A stretch of 64,000 nt of DNA from Diphasiastrum complanatum (GCA_029204225.1 CM055103.1:22750663-22814662), one strand, 5' to 3'. Shown: positions 43,849-56,817, numbered from the stretch's first letter. Numbers and translations: made by a program. Notes: generated from the letters alone by a model not told the origin.

Positions 43849-44604
43849 TGAAGAAACAAAAAGTTTTGAGCCACAAAGCTTTGCTAGCTTTCGAACTCAT
43901 GTCTGCACAAATGCAAGGAAACTGCCCGAACACGAAGACCAAAGCTTCGAGGACTAAAGGATACTCGAAGATGAAGGTAAAATGTTCGTGAACTGAAGGC
44001 CACCCGAACGCGAAGATCAAATGTTCGTGGAGCCAAAGAAACTCAATGGCGAAGCCGAAGGACAAAAAAGACACGAAGACTGAAAGGCAACGGATCTTTA
44101 TGCCTCAAAGTACAGAGGAAATCAAGAAAGTACCAGGAGGACATCCCCCTCCATGGACAATCTGGATACCTTTGGAACGTGCTTAATCAGCCGTTCTTGT
44201 AACCTCTGATTAACTTATACCCTTTCTCTCCCCATCTATATAAATAGATTGAAGATGAGAGAATCGGTTGGATTGTCAATTGGTTGAGTGTCAACCTAAG
44301 CTAAGCACAATGTTGCTAGTCAATGTCCAAGAAGTCCGCTAGTAAGCGAGACGATTTGATATTATCCATGAGAGACAAAGTTTCTCTCATGCCGACACGC
44401 TGTGTGGGTTTGTCACAACAGCGCTGACAAGAAAGAAGATCATTGATAATATAGTAGTTTGAACGCCCTTGTTGATTGATCTCGAATGCTTTGATGTCTA
44501 ATTGTTGTTTGTTCGTAATCAGATGTTTTATTATAATTCCGCACACTGGTTTATCTTCTTGAATGCTTAACGAATTAAACGTAGGTCAACAGTGTCTATC
44601 TACA
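43849..44604 (+). repeat. 3' LTR of the outer copia element
   Basis: Begins TGAAGAAACAAAAAG after the purine tract and ends near TCTATCTACA. Scattered substitutions relative to 36579-37330 make this pair visibly more diverged than the nested element's LTRs, in line with the insertion order. Confidence 0.78.
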
Positions 44605-47600
44605 CTCTGGAGGAGTGTACATCTGTTCTAGTACGCAGTAGCCCGCAGAACAGAATCAAATTTCATCCGAGTCTTGGAACAGAGAAGAACTCCGAAAGAG
44701 CATAATTCGTGTCGTTTCTGATTTCAATTCTCTTCAACAAGCTAATCCTCAAGATCTTCCTCTCTTTGATGCTCCTCCCAAATGCTAACAAGATCACATT
44801 TTGAAAAGGTATCCACTTGAGTGATATCCTCATTTGCCAAGTTCACACTCTCAAAAGCAAAATGAGCTTCCAACTTAAACAATCTTCCTTGATCCATATG
44901 TCAAAATTTTTACTTCATAACAATTCACATCAAAATCTATGGTTGACTCATGGTTACTAATGACTATACAAGATATCTTTAAGAATCAACCAAATGAATT
45001 CTATTTGAAAGATTTTTAGCTAGTACCATGCATTTATTCTCAAGAATTCCCAAAAATCCTAATTGCATTATGCAAATTCAAAACACTTTTACTAACTCCG
45101 ACATCCTTAAGGCTTTCACTTGTGCTCTTAGAATTAAGAAATTGCAATTTATAGACATAGCAAATGTTATGCTTTCCTCCAAGAGAATTCAAAAATCTTA
45201 TCACAAATATCAATTGTACTTTGAATGAGATATTCTCTTTCAAAATTTTAGAAGCTGAATTGCAATAAGAAAAAATTTAAGAATCGTCCATATATCAAGT
45301 GTCAATACCTATGTGAATTTTTGCATATATTCAACCATAGGATCAACATGACTAGCTTGGCATTACTGCACTAATGTCTATCATGACAAATTAAGTTGCA
45401 AAAAACTAAGACATGAAGTTACATGAATGGATTCCTAATATATGATGATTTTCATAAATATGTAACTCTAATTTCATATCCAACAAATTTCCTTTTTTTG
45501 TGGATTCCCATTCATTCTCTCCTATCACCTCAAATTATTTCACAAATAAAGCTCACATTCAACAAATACCTTGCCTAGAGCTTTTGCCCAACATATTTTT
45601 GATGATCAACATCAGATAGAAGCATAGTAAGTAACTCTTTAAAATTTAACCAATTCAAATATTTTGTAGAAAGTGAAAATATGTGGATTCTAAAAAATTA
45701 AAATTCCCAATCTGGAAATTCTAACTCCATAATCTGGGAGCAACCTCGCTCTTGAGTCAAAATGTCAATAACAACATTACACCGGAAAGTTCACGAATAT
45801 TCCAAAATTTTCATTAACTAGTAATACCTACGAGAAAAACTAGCAATTTGCTATGATTTGTGAACTCATAGAGTAGCCCCTTAGGATATCCTTAACGAAG
45901 GCAAGTCGTTTCCTCAACTAATTTCATAGTTATACCAAGAAGTCTTTACATGCCATTTAAAAATTTAAAAAACGCCTCGATTCTTAAGATCAGCTCAGAT
46001 AAAGTCTATTTCTCCAACAAAACAACTATATTCAACATACGGTGTTTGACCAAGCTTAGGTAATCAAACCCTAAGACGTGGTGCATCACCTTTATCTATG
46101 ATTACGTTACGTCTTATTATCGTCAACGAGTTTCTACCACTTTATAACATATTCAAGTACTACCTAAATTTGCAACTATCTTAGCTAGGGACTTATATCA
46201 CTCCTTTATACTTTCTACATGCATCCCTTTGTACTCGGATGGGTCTTACCATCTTTTATTTATGAAAATAGGAAGTTTCTATACAAACATTCAAATGTGG
46301 ATCGCCATAAAACCACAGGAATTTGCTGAATTTACATGGCCACATAAAATAAAAACTAAATAAAAAGCTTTATGGCCCCCCAACTAACCCTAATCAGGGT
46401 TTCATAAGCCATACAAAATCAGGCTTTCATTTCCTACCTACAGTCGCCAAACAGCAGCTATGGCAATGAGGTCCTGCCCACAAGCAGCCCATACATCGCG
46501 CCAGCAGATCAGAAATTGGTTAAACCCGTGTCCTCTACATGCAAATATGAAATTCATGATTTTCAGCCGACTTCTAGTCCATTTCACAAGGACAAATTGA
46601 TTCCACAAATTATCTATCGATAGATTGAATTGAAGTTATATCAGCATGAATCCAGCTATTCAAGCGCGTAACAGATATGCATGTTATCAAATCCTCAACA
46701 ATATGAAATTCAATCCTACAGAAAACTAGGGATTCTATAATTTAGACAAGCATAGTGATTTCCATAATTTTGAATAGCTATAGCTCATCAATAATGGCTC
46801 CAATTGATTCTCATCAATTCCATATTGGGAATTCCAATAGCACTTCAAAATTAACCACATATGCAGATCATTCTACAAACTTTGGACACCTCTCAAGCAA
46901 TCAAGGAATTGAAAATGATTTTAGGCCCTAATGTTAAACAATTTTAACAAAATCAATCAAGTAGTGCACTCTACCACAACTTTGATAAAACTTGCTCCAA
47001 CAAGAATTACTGAGATCCAGATTCAATCATCCCTTTAGAAGTCAGCCCTACAACCGGGATTTAAGCTTCCAAAAGCTTTTGTCTTCCAAGTCTATGTAGA
47101 GCCACAAGAGACTAGTGGAGGCAAAACCTCCCAACCAAAAACCAAGGATACTACAAGGCGGGCGATTTTCTACCAATATATATGATATATATAGAGTCTA
47201 GTTGCCTGTGCATATGTGCCCATGCAACCCTCATGCAATCTAGATTAATTCCAATAACTCCCCACAATTGTCATGCATATAACCGTCACATGCCATGCAC
47301 TACTCCACATGTCTCGCAATGGAGTTTGGGTCCTCACCTATTAATACTCTTGGTCCCTACCTATAATCATAAGGTTCAGATCATAATTGCAACAAATCGC
47401 GATTTGCTGCAACAAATCGCAAATGTAAAAGAAAAAACAGTGATTCACAACAAATCGCTATTTTTTTTTACAACGATTCGCGTATCTTCCATGCAACTAT
47501 GGGTCCAATTAATAATATGCCCCGGGAGGTCTCACTGCTTTACCTAAGGACACCATAATGTCCTCTAACAAAGTAAGGACATAACACGGTGAAAAATATA

Positions 47601-47829
47601 TTCCAACGATTGAATTTGCTTATGGTAGTCGTAGGCATTCAGCGACTAGTAATAGTCCAAGTTCACTTGTCAATGTTTAGATTGGATCTATTCTTGTTTT
47701 GACAATAGCTTTTGCATGATATGAAGGAGATGTTATGTTAGCATGTGAGAATGTTTTGAGTGCTCAAGGTCAAGCCAAACATTATGTTGAGTTCAAATGA
47801 ATTCCTTGAGAATTCTACATTGAATAGTG
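44605..47829. other. Long AT-rich stretch, nothing recognised
   Basis: No supported gene. On the minus strand at about 46440-46510 a short patch (LICWRDVWAACGQDLIAIA) looks coding-like but is isolated between stops. ATG/TATA-rich palindromic DNA (ATATATATGATATATATA) lies at about 47175-47195. Short frames elsewhere have no features. Confidence 0.35.
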
Positions 47830-48235
47830 GATGTATTTGATAAGATTCTAATGTCTTGTGTACTTGCAAAAAATATTAACTATTGACAGGTTTTAGTGGA
47901 CCATATAAGATTCTTAAAAAAACTAGATCTTTAGATTATCAATTAGATCTTTCCAATGGTGTTGAAGGACATCTGGTATTTCATGTGAATCAATCATAAA
48001 GAATTTAAGCACCTTAAGATAATCTCCTCAAAGATATTTCTTAGAGAATTCCTAAAGAGCCCCAAAAGATTTTGGATACCCATTAAAAACACTTGAGAAA
48101 TCACTTGGTAACCGAACTTTGGGCTCAATGAAATGACGTTTTAGTGATGAGAATTCTTGGGAGTAGGCTGAATTGCTAAGGAGAATTTTTTCTCATTTTT
48201 AATTGACGTCAAAATTGAAATAAGCGGGGGAAGGA
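47830..48235 (+). pseudogene. Ty3/gypsy pol C-terminal remnant
   Basis: At about 47900-48000 the translation GPYKILKKTRSLDYQLDLSN followed by HLVFHVNQS matches the end of gypsy integrase (G-P-[FY]-.I........Y.L.LP...-.HPVFHVS). After a stop, KILDTH and KHLRNHLVTELWAQ resemble the tail that carries a chromodomain in chromoviruses. A purine tract GCGGGGGAAGGA (48224-48235) closes the internal region directly before an LTR. Heavily mutated. Confidence 0.65.
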
Positions 48236-48637
48236 TGTTATTTCCCTAAGTGTGTATAATTTGGTATTAGGCCGTGCCCTATACCGTAAAGTAGCCTTTA
48301 GTCCTAAATAGACTAAAGTTTTTATTTGACTAAGGTATTGTCGCATGCAAGAATGGTTGTGGATGATGTCTATAATGGGTACCATAGGTATGCATGGAAA
48401 AAAATCGTCTTAAAAGGACAATTCACATATCTAATGGGCATACCCTTACCCTTCACTCTAGGCCTATTGTATCAACAATTGGTTTATCTTGCTTCCGTAC
48501 CCTAGCTATCGTACTACAATTGGATAGACATTGGCTTGGGAGATCTAACCGTTCATTACATGTTGGTTGGGTGGATCTTGCCACAACTCATATTCTTGTG
48601 CGTTGTTTCTTCTTCTAGTGATCTTGGGGCTCTTACA
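48236..48637 (+). repeat. Probable gypsy 3' LTR
   Basis: Starts TGTTATTTCCC right after the purine tract. A TG...CA span ending CTCTTACA at 48637 is the likely extent. No second copy in the window confirms the 3' end. Confidence 0.55.
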
Positions 48638-50386
48638 TTAAAAACCCCATTTGATAAAATGGACCTGTTGATCCACTTCTTATGAACACAAGAATATCCA
48701 CAATAAAAATTGAAATGCCCTTAAAGACATATGATGCCAAAACAAGCAAGTATCTAGCTATCACTAATAATAAAGAATCATGCTACTAGGTTCATGTAGC
48801 CTTGGGCATGTTGCATAAGACCCATTCGAAATTGTTGTCGGTTGACAAAGATTGTGTGTTTGAGCCCAAAGCAGAGTTTCAAAATCACGGTTGTACAGCA
48901 TTCAATATACTTCTGCAGGACAGCCGATGTACAAAGAGAAACCTTTATTTTGATGTGTTCACTTGATCTCCATAGACTCTATTGCTAAACTACTCCATAC
49001 ACTGAGAAGTCATCATCGAGTACACGAAAATACGACATTACAAGCAACTACAAGACAGTAGCGACGTGAATCCAAACCATAGCTAGCAATTTAACTTGGA
49101 GACAACATTCATTTGAGTAATGCTACTACATTCCGATGGAAATAATCTCTAGCTAAAGTGCTATTGGACTGAATAGCTGAAAAAGAAGAACATATATTTA
49201 GGCAATCACTTGCAACAAGAGGACATCACCTAGAATATTACGTTATTGGGCTTGGGCTCCTTAGATGCTTCTCCAAAAGCATGCCCAATGTAGAACTATG
49301 AAGAGCTTGTTCCTATCAGCATGACAAGTATCTTGATCAATAAAATCGTAAAAATGCAGTAAACTACAAGTACTCAACTGGGATCACTTAAATGATTCAA
49401 GTGACCCGAAGGTCTGGTGTTTTTAAGCTAAATGCCACACATATCCTCCAGATGTACAAACACAGCTAGGGCAAAGAGTGTCATATATGCATATCAGCAA
49501 GAGAGGAGGAATTTTGAAATCTATACATTATAGTGCTAAGCTACTCTTATACAAAATATTGATAAACTGGCTGGTAGGTGGCACATTTCTGTAAGAGAAT
49601 TTACCTTATCCATGCATTGATTAACATTGAGTGGAGAGTTGCTCTCAGATTTTATATTCCTCTGAATTCTGCAAATGGCAAATTCTGCAGATATGGCTTC
49701 TAGGTAACATCCCTTGGATGCTGATCCAAATGCCTTTAGGCTTTAACAGATTCTGAAGATCCCATCAAACTGCAAGCAAATTTTAAGTTTGGCATGCATA
49801 GGACAAACATAAAGATGCTGCTATGCATTCAACAATATCATGTGTGGCCGACCTAACTAATTAATTTAGGAACGTGGTATGTAAGCTACATAACTACCAA
49901 GACTATCTCTTGGAACTTGAAAGTATGGTAAAGGGCTTCAAACACACTAGAAACTTTTAGCAAGGTCATTAAAGTTCTAAGGTGGAATTGTGTTAAAATA
50001 GCAGTTTTGTTGATGCAATCTCAATTGACCATCTACTAACCACTCACATTGGCAGAATGGCCATTACATTAGCCATTAAAAATCAAGCAGATACAATTCT
50101 GGGACATACCTATAGAAAGCTTGACCATCAACCTTAAAGAGCAAAACGAATTATTCATGGTTTTGCACGCCATCAAAAGACTCAATTTTTTTTATTTTAT
50201 TTGACAAGTATCTTATACAAATGCAACTTTTAGCCAGCTTAACTATCATTGACAAGGTAGACGTAATGTAAATCTAAGCAGTAATTTTTATCACTAAACA
50301 CCAAATAGCCTAGCTCATTCAGTAGCAGCAACAATATGCTTGAGCTGGATAGATGGCATTCAATCCAAAATTGAGGCCAAACTAAC
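48638..50386. other. Probable intron or flank of the DUF3223 gene
   Basis: Lies 3' of the DUF3223 exon on the minus strand. A candidate acceptor TTTGCTTGCAG at about 49771-49781 would open a short last exon reading FDGIFRIC before a stop, but the match is weak. No other coding signal was found. Confidence 0.3.
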
Positions 50387-50546
50387 CATCCATAAACTTA
50401 AAATCCAGCAATCTTTTTGTGATGTCCAAGCCAACAGTTTGTTGTCCCAACTCCAATATACATTTTCGGAAAGAGAAGTCAACAGAAGATCCATCTTTTC
50501 GAACAACAAAGAAGCACCGAGCTTCATAATTTGGGTGCCGGTCAAT
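50387..50546 (-). CDS. Exon with DUF3223/DeCL-type core
   Basis: A good acceptor, AAATTTGTTGCAG, precedes 50546. The exon reads in phase 0 IDRHPNYEARCFFVVRKDG, then SSVDFSFRKC and a tail ILELGQQTVGLDITKRLL, to a possible donor GATG|GTTAGT at 50387-50386. The pattern HP....RCF.VVR.DGS..DFS.RKC is the hallmark of DUF3223, the domain of plant DCL (defective chloroplasts and leaves)-type proteins, which act in plastid rRNA maturation, and of the C terminus of RNA polymerase V's largest subunit. Upstream exons with the usual YHP..K.G.G segment were not found, so the gene's start, end and type remain open. Confidence 0.62.
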
Positions 50547-51957
50547 CTGCAACAAATTTAACACATGAATTACATATCATCCTTATAGATCAAAGTAAAA
50601 AATAGTATAACATCTTACACCAGAAGTACAACTGTGAACCCTTGGACTGGTTAACTCAATTTTCTCGAAAACCACAGACAATTTCTTCTTAAGCTTCAGC
50701 ACTTTTGCTATTTCTTAATGCAAGATAAGCCTTCATTCCATTAATCAAAAAGGATTTTGTGGATTGCAAAATACATGGAGCATACCAGCCCTTCAAATCA
50801 GGTCTGTTTTCAGAACTCTAGTTCCTATTCAAAACTATACAGAATAATCAGACACTCCACCATCCATAAGGTTGTCAGCAAACAACATAAGCACATGTGC
50901 AAATGAGCTGAAAATAGCACTATAAATAAACAGGCTCACACAAGTTTGATTTGCCCAAACAATAAAAAGGGTAATGAATCATATAGTTTCATGATGTATC
51001 TAAGTGCTGGAGAATGAAAAATTTCAAGGATTCAACGCAAAACAACTTTCCATGTGAACATTGCTGAAATTTTTGTACATCGACTTTCCCATGCATCTCA
51101 TAACATGTTTCCAGCTCAGAGAACCAAATTCTAGCTCATTACCATCAGAAGAACCAAAATAAACAGTCGATTGTGCATAATCTTCAAAATCACAAATGAG
51201 AAAATCATATCTATTTTGTTAGTGACTCCAGTGTTAATAAAGGCTGCTGATTCAAAGGCTTAGAGTTGGAAGCACCATCTGCTGATGGCAGATTTCTTCT
51301 ATGTTTGTTGATCTATATGATAGCAAGATTGTTTGACATTGCATAGAAGGATTGAAAGTACCCAATGTAGCTGCTTTTCAGCCTTCTACAATTTCATACA
51401 ATGTGTATTTGGCTACTACGTTGTAGCATAGGGACTAAAGTGTAAGAGTCCAAACCACCGAACTAAATAATAAATGAGCTAATAGGACACCCTCCCTCAG
51501 TATAACTTGAACGCAAGCCAGTCACTTACAGATTCAAGAAGCTCATGACAAAGATGACTCCACGCTATTTTTCCTGATTCTAGACAAACTACCAAGGGCA
51601 TCATCAACCATCATACCATTTTAGATGTTGTAAATTGCCACACACAACTAGTCTATGCCACTTGGTCTAGCAAGGTTGGAGCACACCATGCTTGAGGGGT
51701 GTAACTCTCCATCTCCCATGGCCTCTTCTTGAACCTCTTCCATTCTCTTTTTCTTAAGCCAGTTGCAAACACAAAATGTTTACATCTAATCCATTCTCAC
51801 AACCTCAAAGGAAGAAATTGGACTTTTTTCCTCCACTTCCTCTCTCATGAACGTACAATTGTACTTTCTCCTCCTCTCAAGCCTAAGGATGAGCCTTAGG
51901 GGAGTTCTAGGAGTTTTTTGGGGCATAAGGCCATAAGTCTAAGGGAGATGACTAGAG
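50547..51957. other. Possible upstream intron(s) of the DUF3223 gene
   Basis: No clear exon. Two minus-strand open patches look mildly coding-like (about 50695-50820, ENRPDLKGWYAPC; and about 51195-51320, INKHRRNLPSADGASNSKP, after a possible acceptor), but neither has a matching donor and phase. I do not annotate them as exons. Confidence 0.3.
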
Positions 51958-52245
51958 GTGTTTGCGGGTAGTGACCCAAGTGACCCAATTGACAATTTCA
52001 AGAGCTTCAAAGCATTGGTTGAAAATCAGACAGGTAGGAAGATCAAAGTCCTAAGATCAGATGGTGGAGGTGAGTATAAGTCTAATGACTTCAATGATCT
52101 TTGTGATCAATGTGGGATTAAAAGACAATTTACGCAAGCTCATACTCCTGCTCTCAATGGTGTAGCTGAGCTCGTACGATTGTGGAAAGTGCCAGATCTA
52201 TGCTAGCTGAGATGAAACTACCAAAAGATTTTTGGTCAGAAGCAT
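51958..52245 (+). pseudogene. Ty1/copia integrase core fragment
   Basis: Reads FKALVENQTGRKIKVLRSDG, GGEYKSNDFNDLCDQCGIKR, QFTQAHTPALNGVAE and, after a frame change, EMKLPKDFWSEACS. These are the second catalytic Asp (RSDGGGEY), the GI.R..T...P..NGV.ER strip and the LP..FW.EA motif of copia integrase. The usual QQNGVAERKN reads ALNGVAELVR. Bounded on both sides by unrelated sequence, so an isolated fragment of about 290 bp. Confidence 0.8.
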
Positions 52246-52318
52246 GCAGTAGGTGGCCATGTGAAATGAGGGTAGGTGTTGGCCATAAGGGTTGCCACTT
52301 GTCTTTGGGCCATATGCT

Positions 52319-52353
52319 TGCTAGGTGGCGCCCATAAGGCCCGCCACCTAGCA
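52319..52353. repeat. Perfect 12-bp inverted repeat with 11-bp loop
   Basis: TGCTAGGTGGCG (52319-52330) pairs perfectly with CGCCACCTAGCA (52342-52353). The flanks also hold GGTGG and CATAAGG direct repeats (52250-52345). Probably part of an unidentified repeat. Nothing suggests a transcript. Confidence 0.85.
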
Positions 52354-55300
52354 AGGCCAAAAGGAAAGGAAAATGGTGTGGGTGGGGGGTAAGGCTTCAC
52401 TCTCACCATTGAGAAGCTTTTTTGACCTAGCCTCCTTGGGTAGTGCTCTCAAGTTTCTTAAGCCAATTTGTAGCCAAGCTCTTGCCGTTTTCTCCTTTAA
52501 CTTTTCCTTAGTGCACTATGGATCCCACCATACCCTCCGGTGAAGGACCGTCTTCAACACCCCCTCCTCCTGAGCTAGACACCGCCTAGCTTGTACAAGT
52601 GCTTAATTCCCTTCAGAACCCAAAACTGGAAATGCAGTCCAGGCATGCCGCAGTTGAGTAGGAATGGTGTTTGTCAACCCACTCGCGGTCCGCAATCTTG
52701 TATCCCATGTTTAACCCAAAATTCTTTTTGTGAAAAGAAGCACCCTCCTCCAAGCTCCCAAAATAGGCAGCTATAATTGGAAACGATGACTATTTTCGAT
52801 TGATGGGCACGCTTTTGTTTTCGTGTCCCAAAACTATCCAAAAAAAGATTAATGAGTGAATTTCTTAGAAAAACTCTCTAATCTGAGCTTTGCTTTTGAC
52901 GGTTGAATATACCAAAGCTCTTCATCTCCTCTTTCCATTAAGCTATAGCATGTCTCAATCAGATCAATAACAATGATGAGTATTTGCTCCGAGTGGTCTT
53001 GACTGATCACTTTTGATATTAGAACCACACTACAAGGTATCGTTCATGATCCATTGGTTCACCAAAACCTAATCCCCATTGAGCACTACAAGATACTTGA
53101 TCACAAGGTTATCCAATGAGGAAAGTACATTTGTCTACTCCAAACAATCAGTACACTCGATGTGCTCAAAATATTCTACAAGGTAGACAATACAATCATC
53201 TACCTTGGGAAATCGGCACACTCAACTATGCTTATATAGTCAATCACTTGATAAACACCCGTAATATGAGTTGGCCAGCCACGATGTACACTACAATCTT
53301 ACATGGCAAGCTATTCCTCAATGGATGCACACACTCTATTGAATGACATATTTTTCACCATTCAATAATATGAAAATAAGCTCAAGGGTAATAGCCTCTC
53401 CCATCAAATTATCCTCGTCCCCAAGGATATCAAGGTATATAGTGAAGCTATGAATCAGCCAATCTCAATACACAAAAAAGTACAATTTTTCTAAAACCCC
53501 TCATCCAATTGTTTGATGAGTGTGGATAACGAATTGTCAAGTTTCCCATCAACATAGGTAACACATCAACAGTACTAGATAAAAAAGTTTCTTTCAAACA
53601 AAAATAGCATTGGAAAGAATGCCAAATTCAAATTCATTGCTAAAATTAGCAACAACGCTCGTTTCCTCAACCATTCAATATGGACGATATGAGTTAACTT
53701 GTTTTGCTAGCCTTACCATCTTGAAATACAAGAGCAACAACATAGATCAAAACGAATCAAAATATAGTCAGGAAGGAAAATACTCACTATTTCATTCTCG
53801 AGGCTGACCAATAGGGCATACATTATTGGTGTACAAACCCAATTCTTGACTTCTGTGTAGGTCTTTATGCATAAGCAGCAGTTCAAACACCATCTGCTTA
53901 AATTTTTTGATAAGAATCCACACAATGTGGTTAGAGCAGAGCCCATACTTTCCAATCAATAGACAAGGTCATGACCAAGACCACTTACAGAAGAGGAGTG
54001 TCTCGTTTCATAACTTGACTCTGAGCTACATGAGCTCAGAAAAAGTCTTGTCGATTGATTATATTTCGCTAAAGCTAAAAGTGTGTTTCTCGATGCCAAA
54101 TTGCATTTAATGCAAGTGTTTCTCAATACCAAATTGCATTTAATGCAATTCTCACAAACAATAACACACCCACAAGTAAAAACAATTAAGTTTAACCAAA
54201 AACAAAAATTTGAGAAACTTACCGACTTCTAGCTATCTTTATCAGATGCCTCAAGCAACTCCATCAATTATCGATTGACAAGATCTTTTCCTCGAAAAGA
54301 CTCCTAAGTCATTTGCAATGTCACAATAACATTTAGATTACAAAAAATCAGTTAGTTATGGCTTCTAAGAATGTAGAGGAGATCATGATATGCAAAGGTA
54401 CAAAGGGGATTTATACCACAAGCCCTAACAAAGAAGCATACCAATTAATCATATCATAGCTTGATTGAACACAAACAATTCAAAATAAGGAGTATTGATT
54501 ACAAGCAACCAATTCCCAAATTGAAAAAAATAATGAAATCACGTGTTACAAGCTACTTCATAGTTTCTTAGATGACCAAAACTACAGCTAATGCTCTAGT
54601 AGACCATTTGATTCAACCTTGTAAAAGACCTAAAACACCAACTTACGTTAGTGCCAAATATTGACAAAGTGCCATACACCCGTTTGTCTTATTGCCAAGA
54701 TCCTGCGCCTATATTTGAGTGGAACAAACAAAAAATGGCTAATTTGGTGAATAGCCAATCCACTAAATTGATGCAATAATATACTTGGACACATCCAAAT
54801 CCAAGTATTAGCAATCAAGTACTCTAGAATTGTATAGTAACTATTTCAAATAAGATCTTAGTAAAGAGCTCAAAGTTCAAAATTGGACTAAATCCAAACC
54901 AAAGTACTATGAAAAATTGTTTCCCCAAATAACCATTAGAGGAAAAACATTAGGTAAAGCTCCATAGACAATATTTGATTGATTGGCTTGGCTTGTATCA
55001 CAAGTTAGCCATGCACACCATACAGCAGAAAAATAAGCAAGAGTGAAAGCAATCCTTTTATGCACTTTCAAAAAGGCTATTTAAGTCATAGTAATCATGT
55101 AAACACAAAACAAGGTTGATTAGAATTTTATGGAAAAGTATAACTTGTTTGTAAACTTCTCGAATACAATAGAATCATCAACTATTCAACCTACAATACT
55201 CAGAAACATGAGAAACAATACTTCCACATATACTTGCATCATAGAAGCACAACATTCTAGAACATGTACAGAACGAGCACTCTGAAACTCTTTAAAAAAA

Positions 55301-55589
55301 TGATGTTTTTTCAAAATGTATTGAAAAATAAGTTTGTCCATTTTTGGGCAAAGGCAATTTTTCAAGGGGTATTTGGGAGCTAAAATATAGTGCTTCGCAG
55401 GTCTAAGTTTCAGGTAATGCGGCTGGCTCCCTATCATAATTAGGGCCTCCTCAAGGACCGTCATTGCATGGAGGAGAAATCAAGGGTTGATCAGCTGAAT
55501 GCAGTAATGATCTACCTCTAGGAATGTTTTGCTCTCCACCTCCATTATCAAAAAGGAGGTATCCCATACACAACATCCTAGTTCTCTCC
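52354..55589. other. Long stretch with no recognised gene
   Basis: AT-rich with scattered short open frames that lack domains. It contains a two-unit tandem repeat of 33 bp at 54083-54148 (unit start GTGTTTCTC, then CAAATTGCATTTAATGCAA). Nothing else supported. Confidence 0.35.
54083..54148. repeat. Two-unit tandem repeat, 33-bp period
   Basis: The unit begins GTGTTTCTC and ends TGCATTTAATGCAA. The second unit starts at 54116 and differs at two positions. Confidence 0.8.
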
Positions 55590-55990
55590 TTTAGGGACTA
55601 GCCATGTCAACCCATACCCCCATAGCCCAACTCTCTCCTAGAGTTGCCTCACCTAAGTCTCGGAGGATCCACAGACTCATCCCATAGTCCAAGCCTCACA
55701 CTTAGGAATGGATGTCGAAGGAGGTCCAAGCCCACTCTTAAATAGCTACAACCTTCCCAAGAGTGCTTATACGAATAACAGCTCCCCATGCATGTCCATT
55801 TTAGTGGCCCTATGGCTTATCCCCAAGTCCTAGAGTTAGAGTCGTAGTCTCAACACCAAGGGTATCCCTTAACCCTAGGTTCAAGAGTAACCTTATTATC
55901 CTAGCCTTAGGTCGATTACTCCTTGTTGACCCTAGGATAAGTCATAGTTGATTATGGACATGATTGTTGCCTAGCCATTGATGCATGCAA
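55590..55990 (+). repeat. Dispersed repeat, copy B (partner at 20134-20570)
   Basis: Same ordered motifs and orientation as copy A, including GCCATGTC, AAGAGTGCTTAT, CCCCATGCATG, GTCTCAACACCAAGGGTATCCC and TTGACCCTAG. Patchy similarity with indels. Confidence 0.5.
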
Positions 55991-56706
55991 GATGTACAAT
56001 CAATGATCAACACAAGCAAGGCCAATAGAGGCACATGCATAGCCATGCATCACCTCCAAGCCACATCAAGTTAGAGTAAGAGTGATACACATCCATGCAA
56101 TATTAATCAAGTAAGCAGACCAATATATGATGCTAGGGCTTCCATGTGAACCTTCTTAGAGTGGAAGCCCATTATTAGGCTCAATGGACCTAGTGACATT
56201 TCATTTAAGTGCAAGCTGTAATATTTTTTTCCCAATTGAAACTCTAGCTAAACTTGTATCGCAACAAGATACTTGGGGTTGACACTCTTATTGGTATAAA
56301 CAATCATTGAGCAAACAAACACAGAATTCACTTACTTTGATAAACTCCAAACCGCATCCCACCTTTTGCTCTCTTCTTGGATGATGGAGCAGAACCTTTT
56401 GGATAACATTGTCATCGGCAGCTTCTAGCCTCTCACCAAGTAAGTACCTATAAACACCACTACCATCATAACAGGTCTATTCTCAATTTTTTCTTGATTA
56501 AACATGAACATAAGCAGTGCTTTTCATCAAGCAAGCATTGTACTAAGCTTAGAGAAACTCCAAAGTGCATAACATAAAACAAAATACAATTGATTGATTA
56601 GTTACATACAGAATACAAAATATAATCAATCAATTAATTAGTTACATACAAATTCTTGCAACCAAATGAAATCAGAATTGTATTTATGATGTGACACATA
56701 GTTGTG

Positions 56707-56722
56707 TCGAACCGCGGTTCGA
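56707..56722. repeat. Perfect 16-bp palindrome
   Basis: TCGAACCGCGGTTCGA. It shares the GAACCG/CGGTTC core that fills the ends of the MITE at 25688-26114, and CGGTTCGAAG recurs about 35 bp downstream. Possibly a remnant of a related element. Confidence 0.8.
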
Positions 56723-56783
56723 ACTGGGAAAAAAAAAACCTAAATGAAAAAAAAACGGTTCGAAGCATTTTTTTTGGCATTTT

Positions 56784-56785
<2 letters not shown>

Positions 56786-56814
<29 letters not shown>
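56786..56814. repeat. (GA)n microsatellite
   Basis: About 14 GA units. Confidence 0.95.

Positions 56815-56817
<3 letters not shown>

Larger units (their letters stand above)
36579..44604 (+). mobile_element. Outer copia element, internally deleted and split by a nested copia
   Basis: Two LTRs of about 752 and 756 bp (36579-37330 and 43849-44604) flank a pol remnant (37375-39028, finishing at 43828-43848). The polypurine tract GAGAGGGAG (about 43839-43847) sits just before the 3' LTR. Gag, protease and integrase are absent: RT-related sequence starts within about 200 bp of the 5' LTR. A second copia (39029-43822) sits within the last codons of its RNase H. No target duplication was found for the outer element, and the LTR 3' ends could lie up to 20 bp further out. 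Confidence 0.78.
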
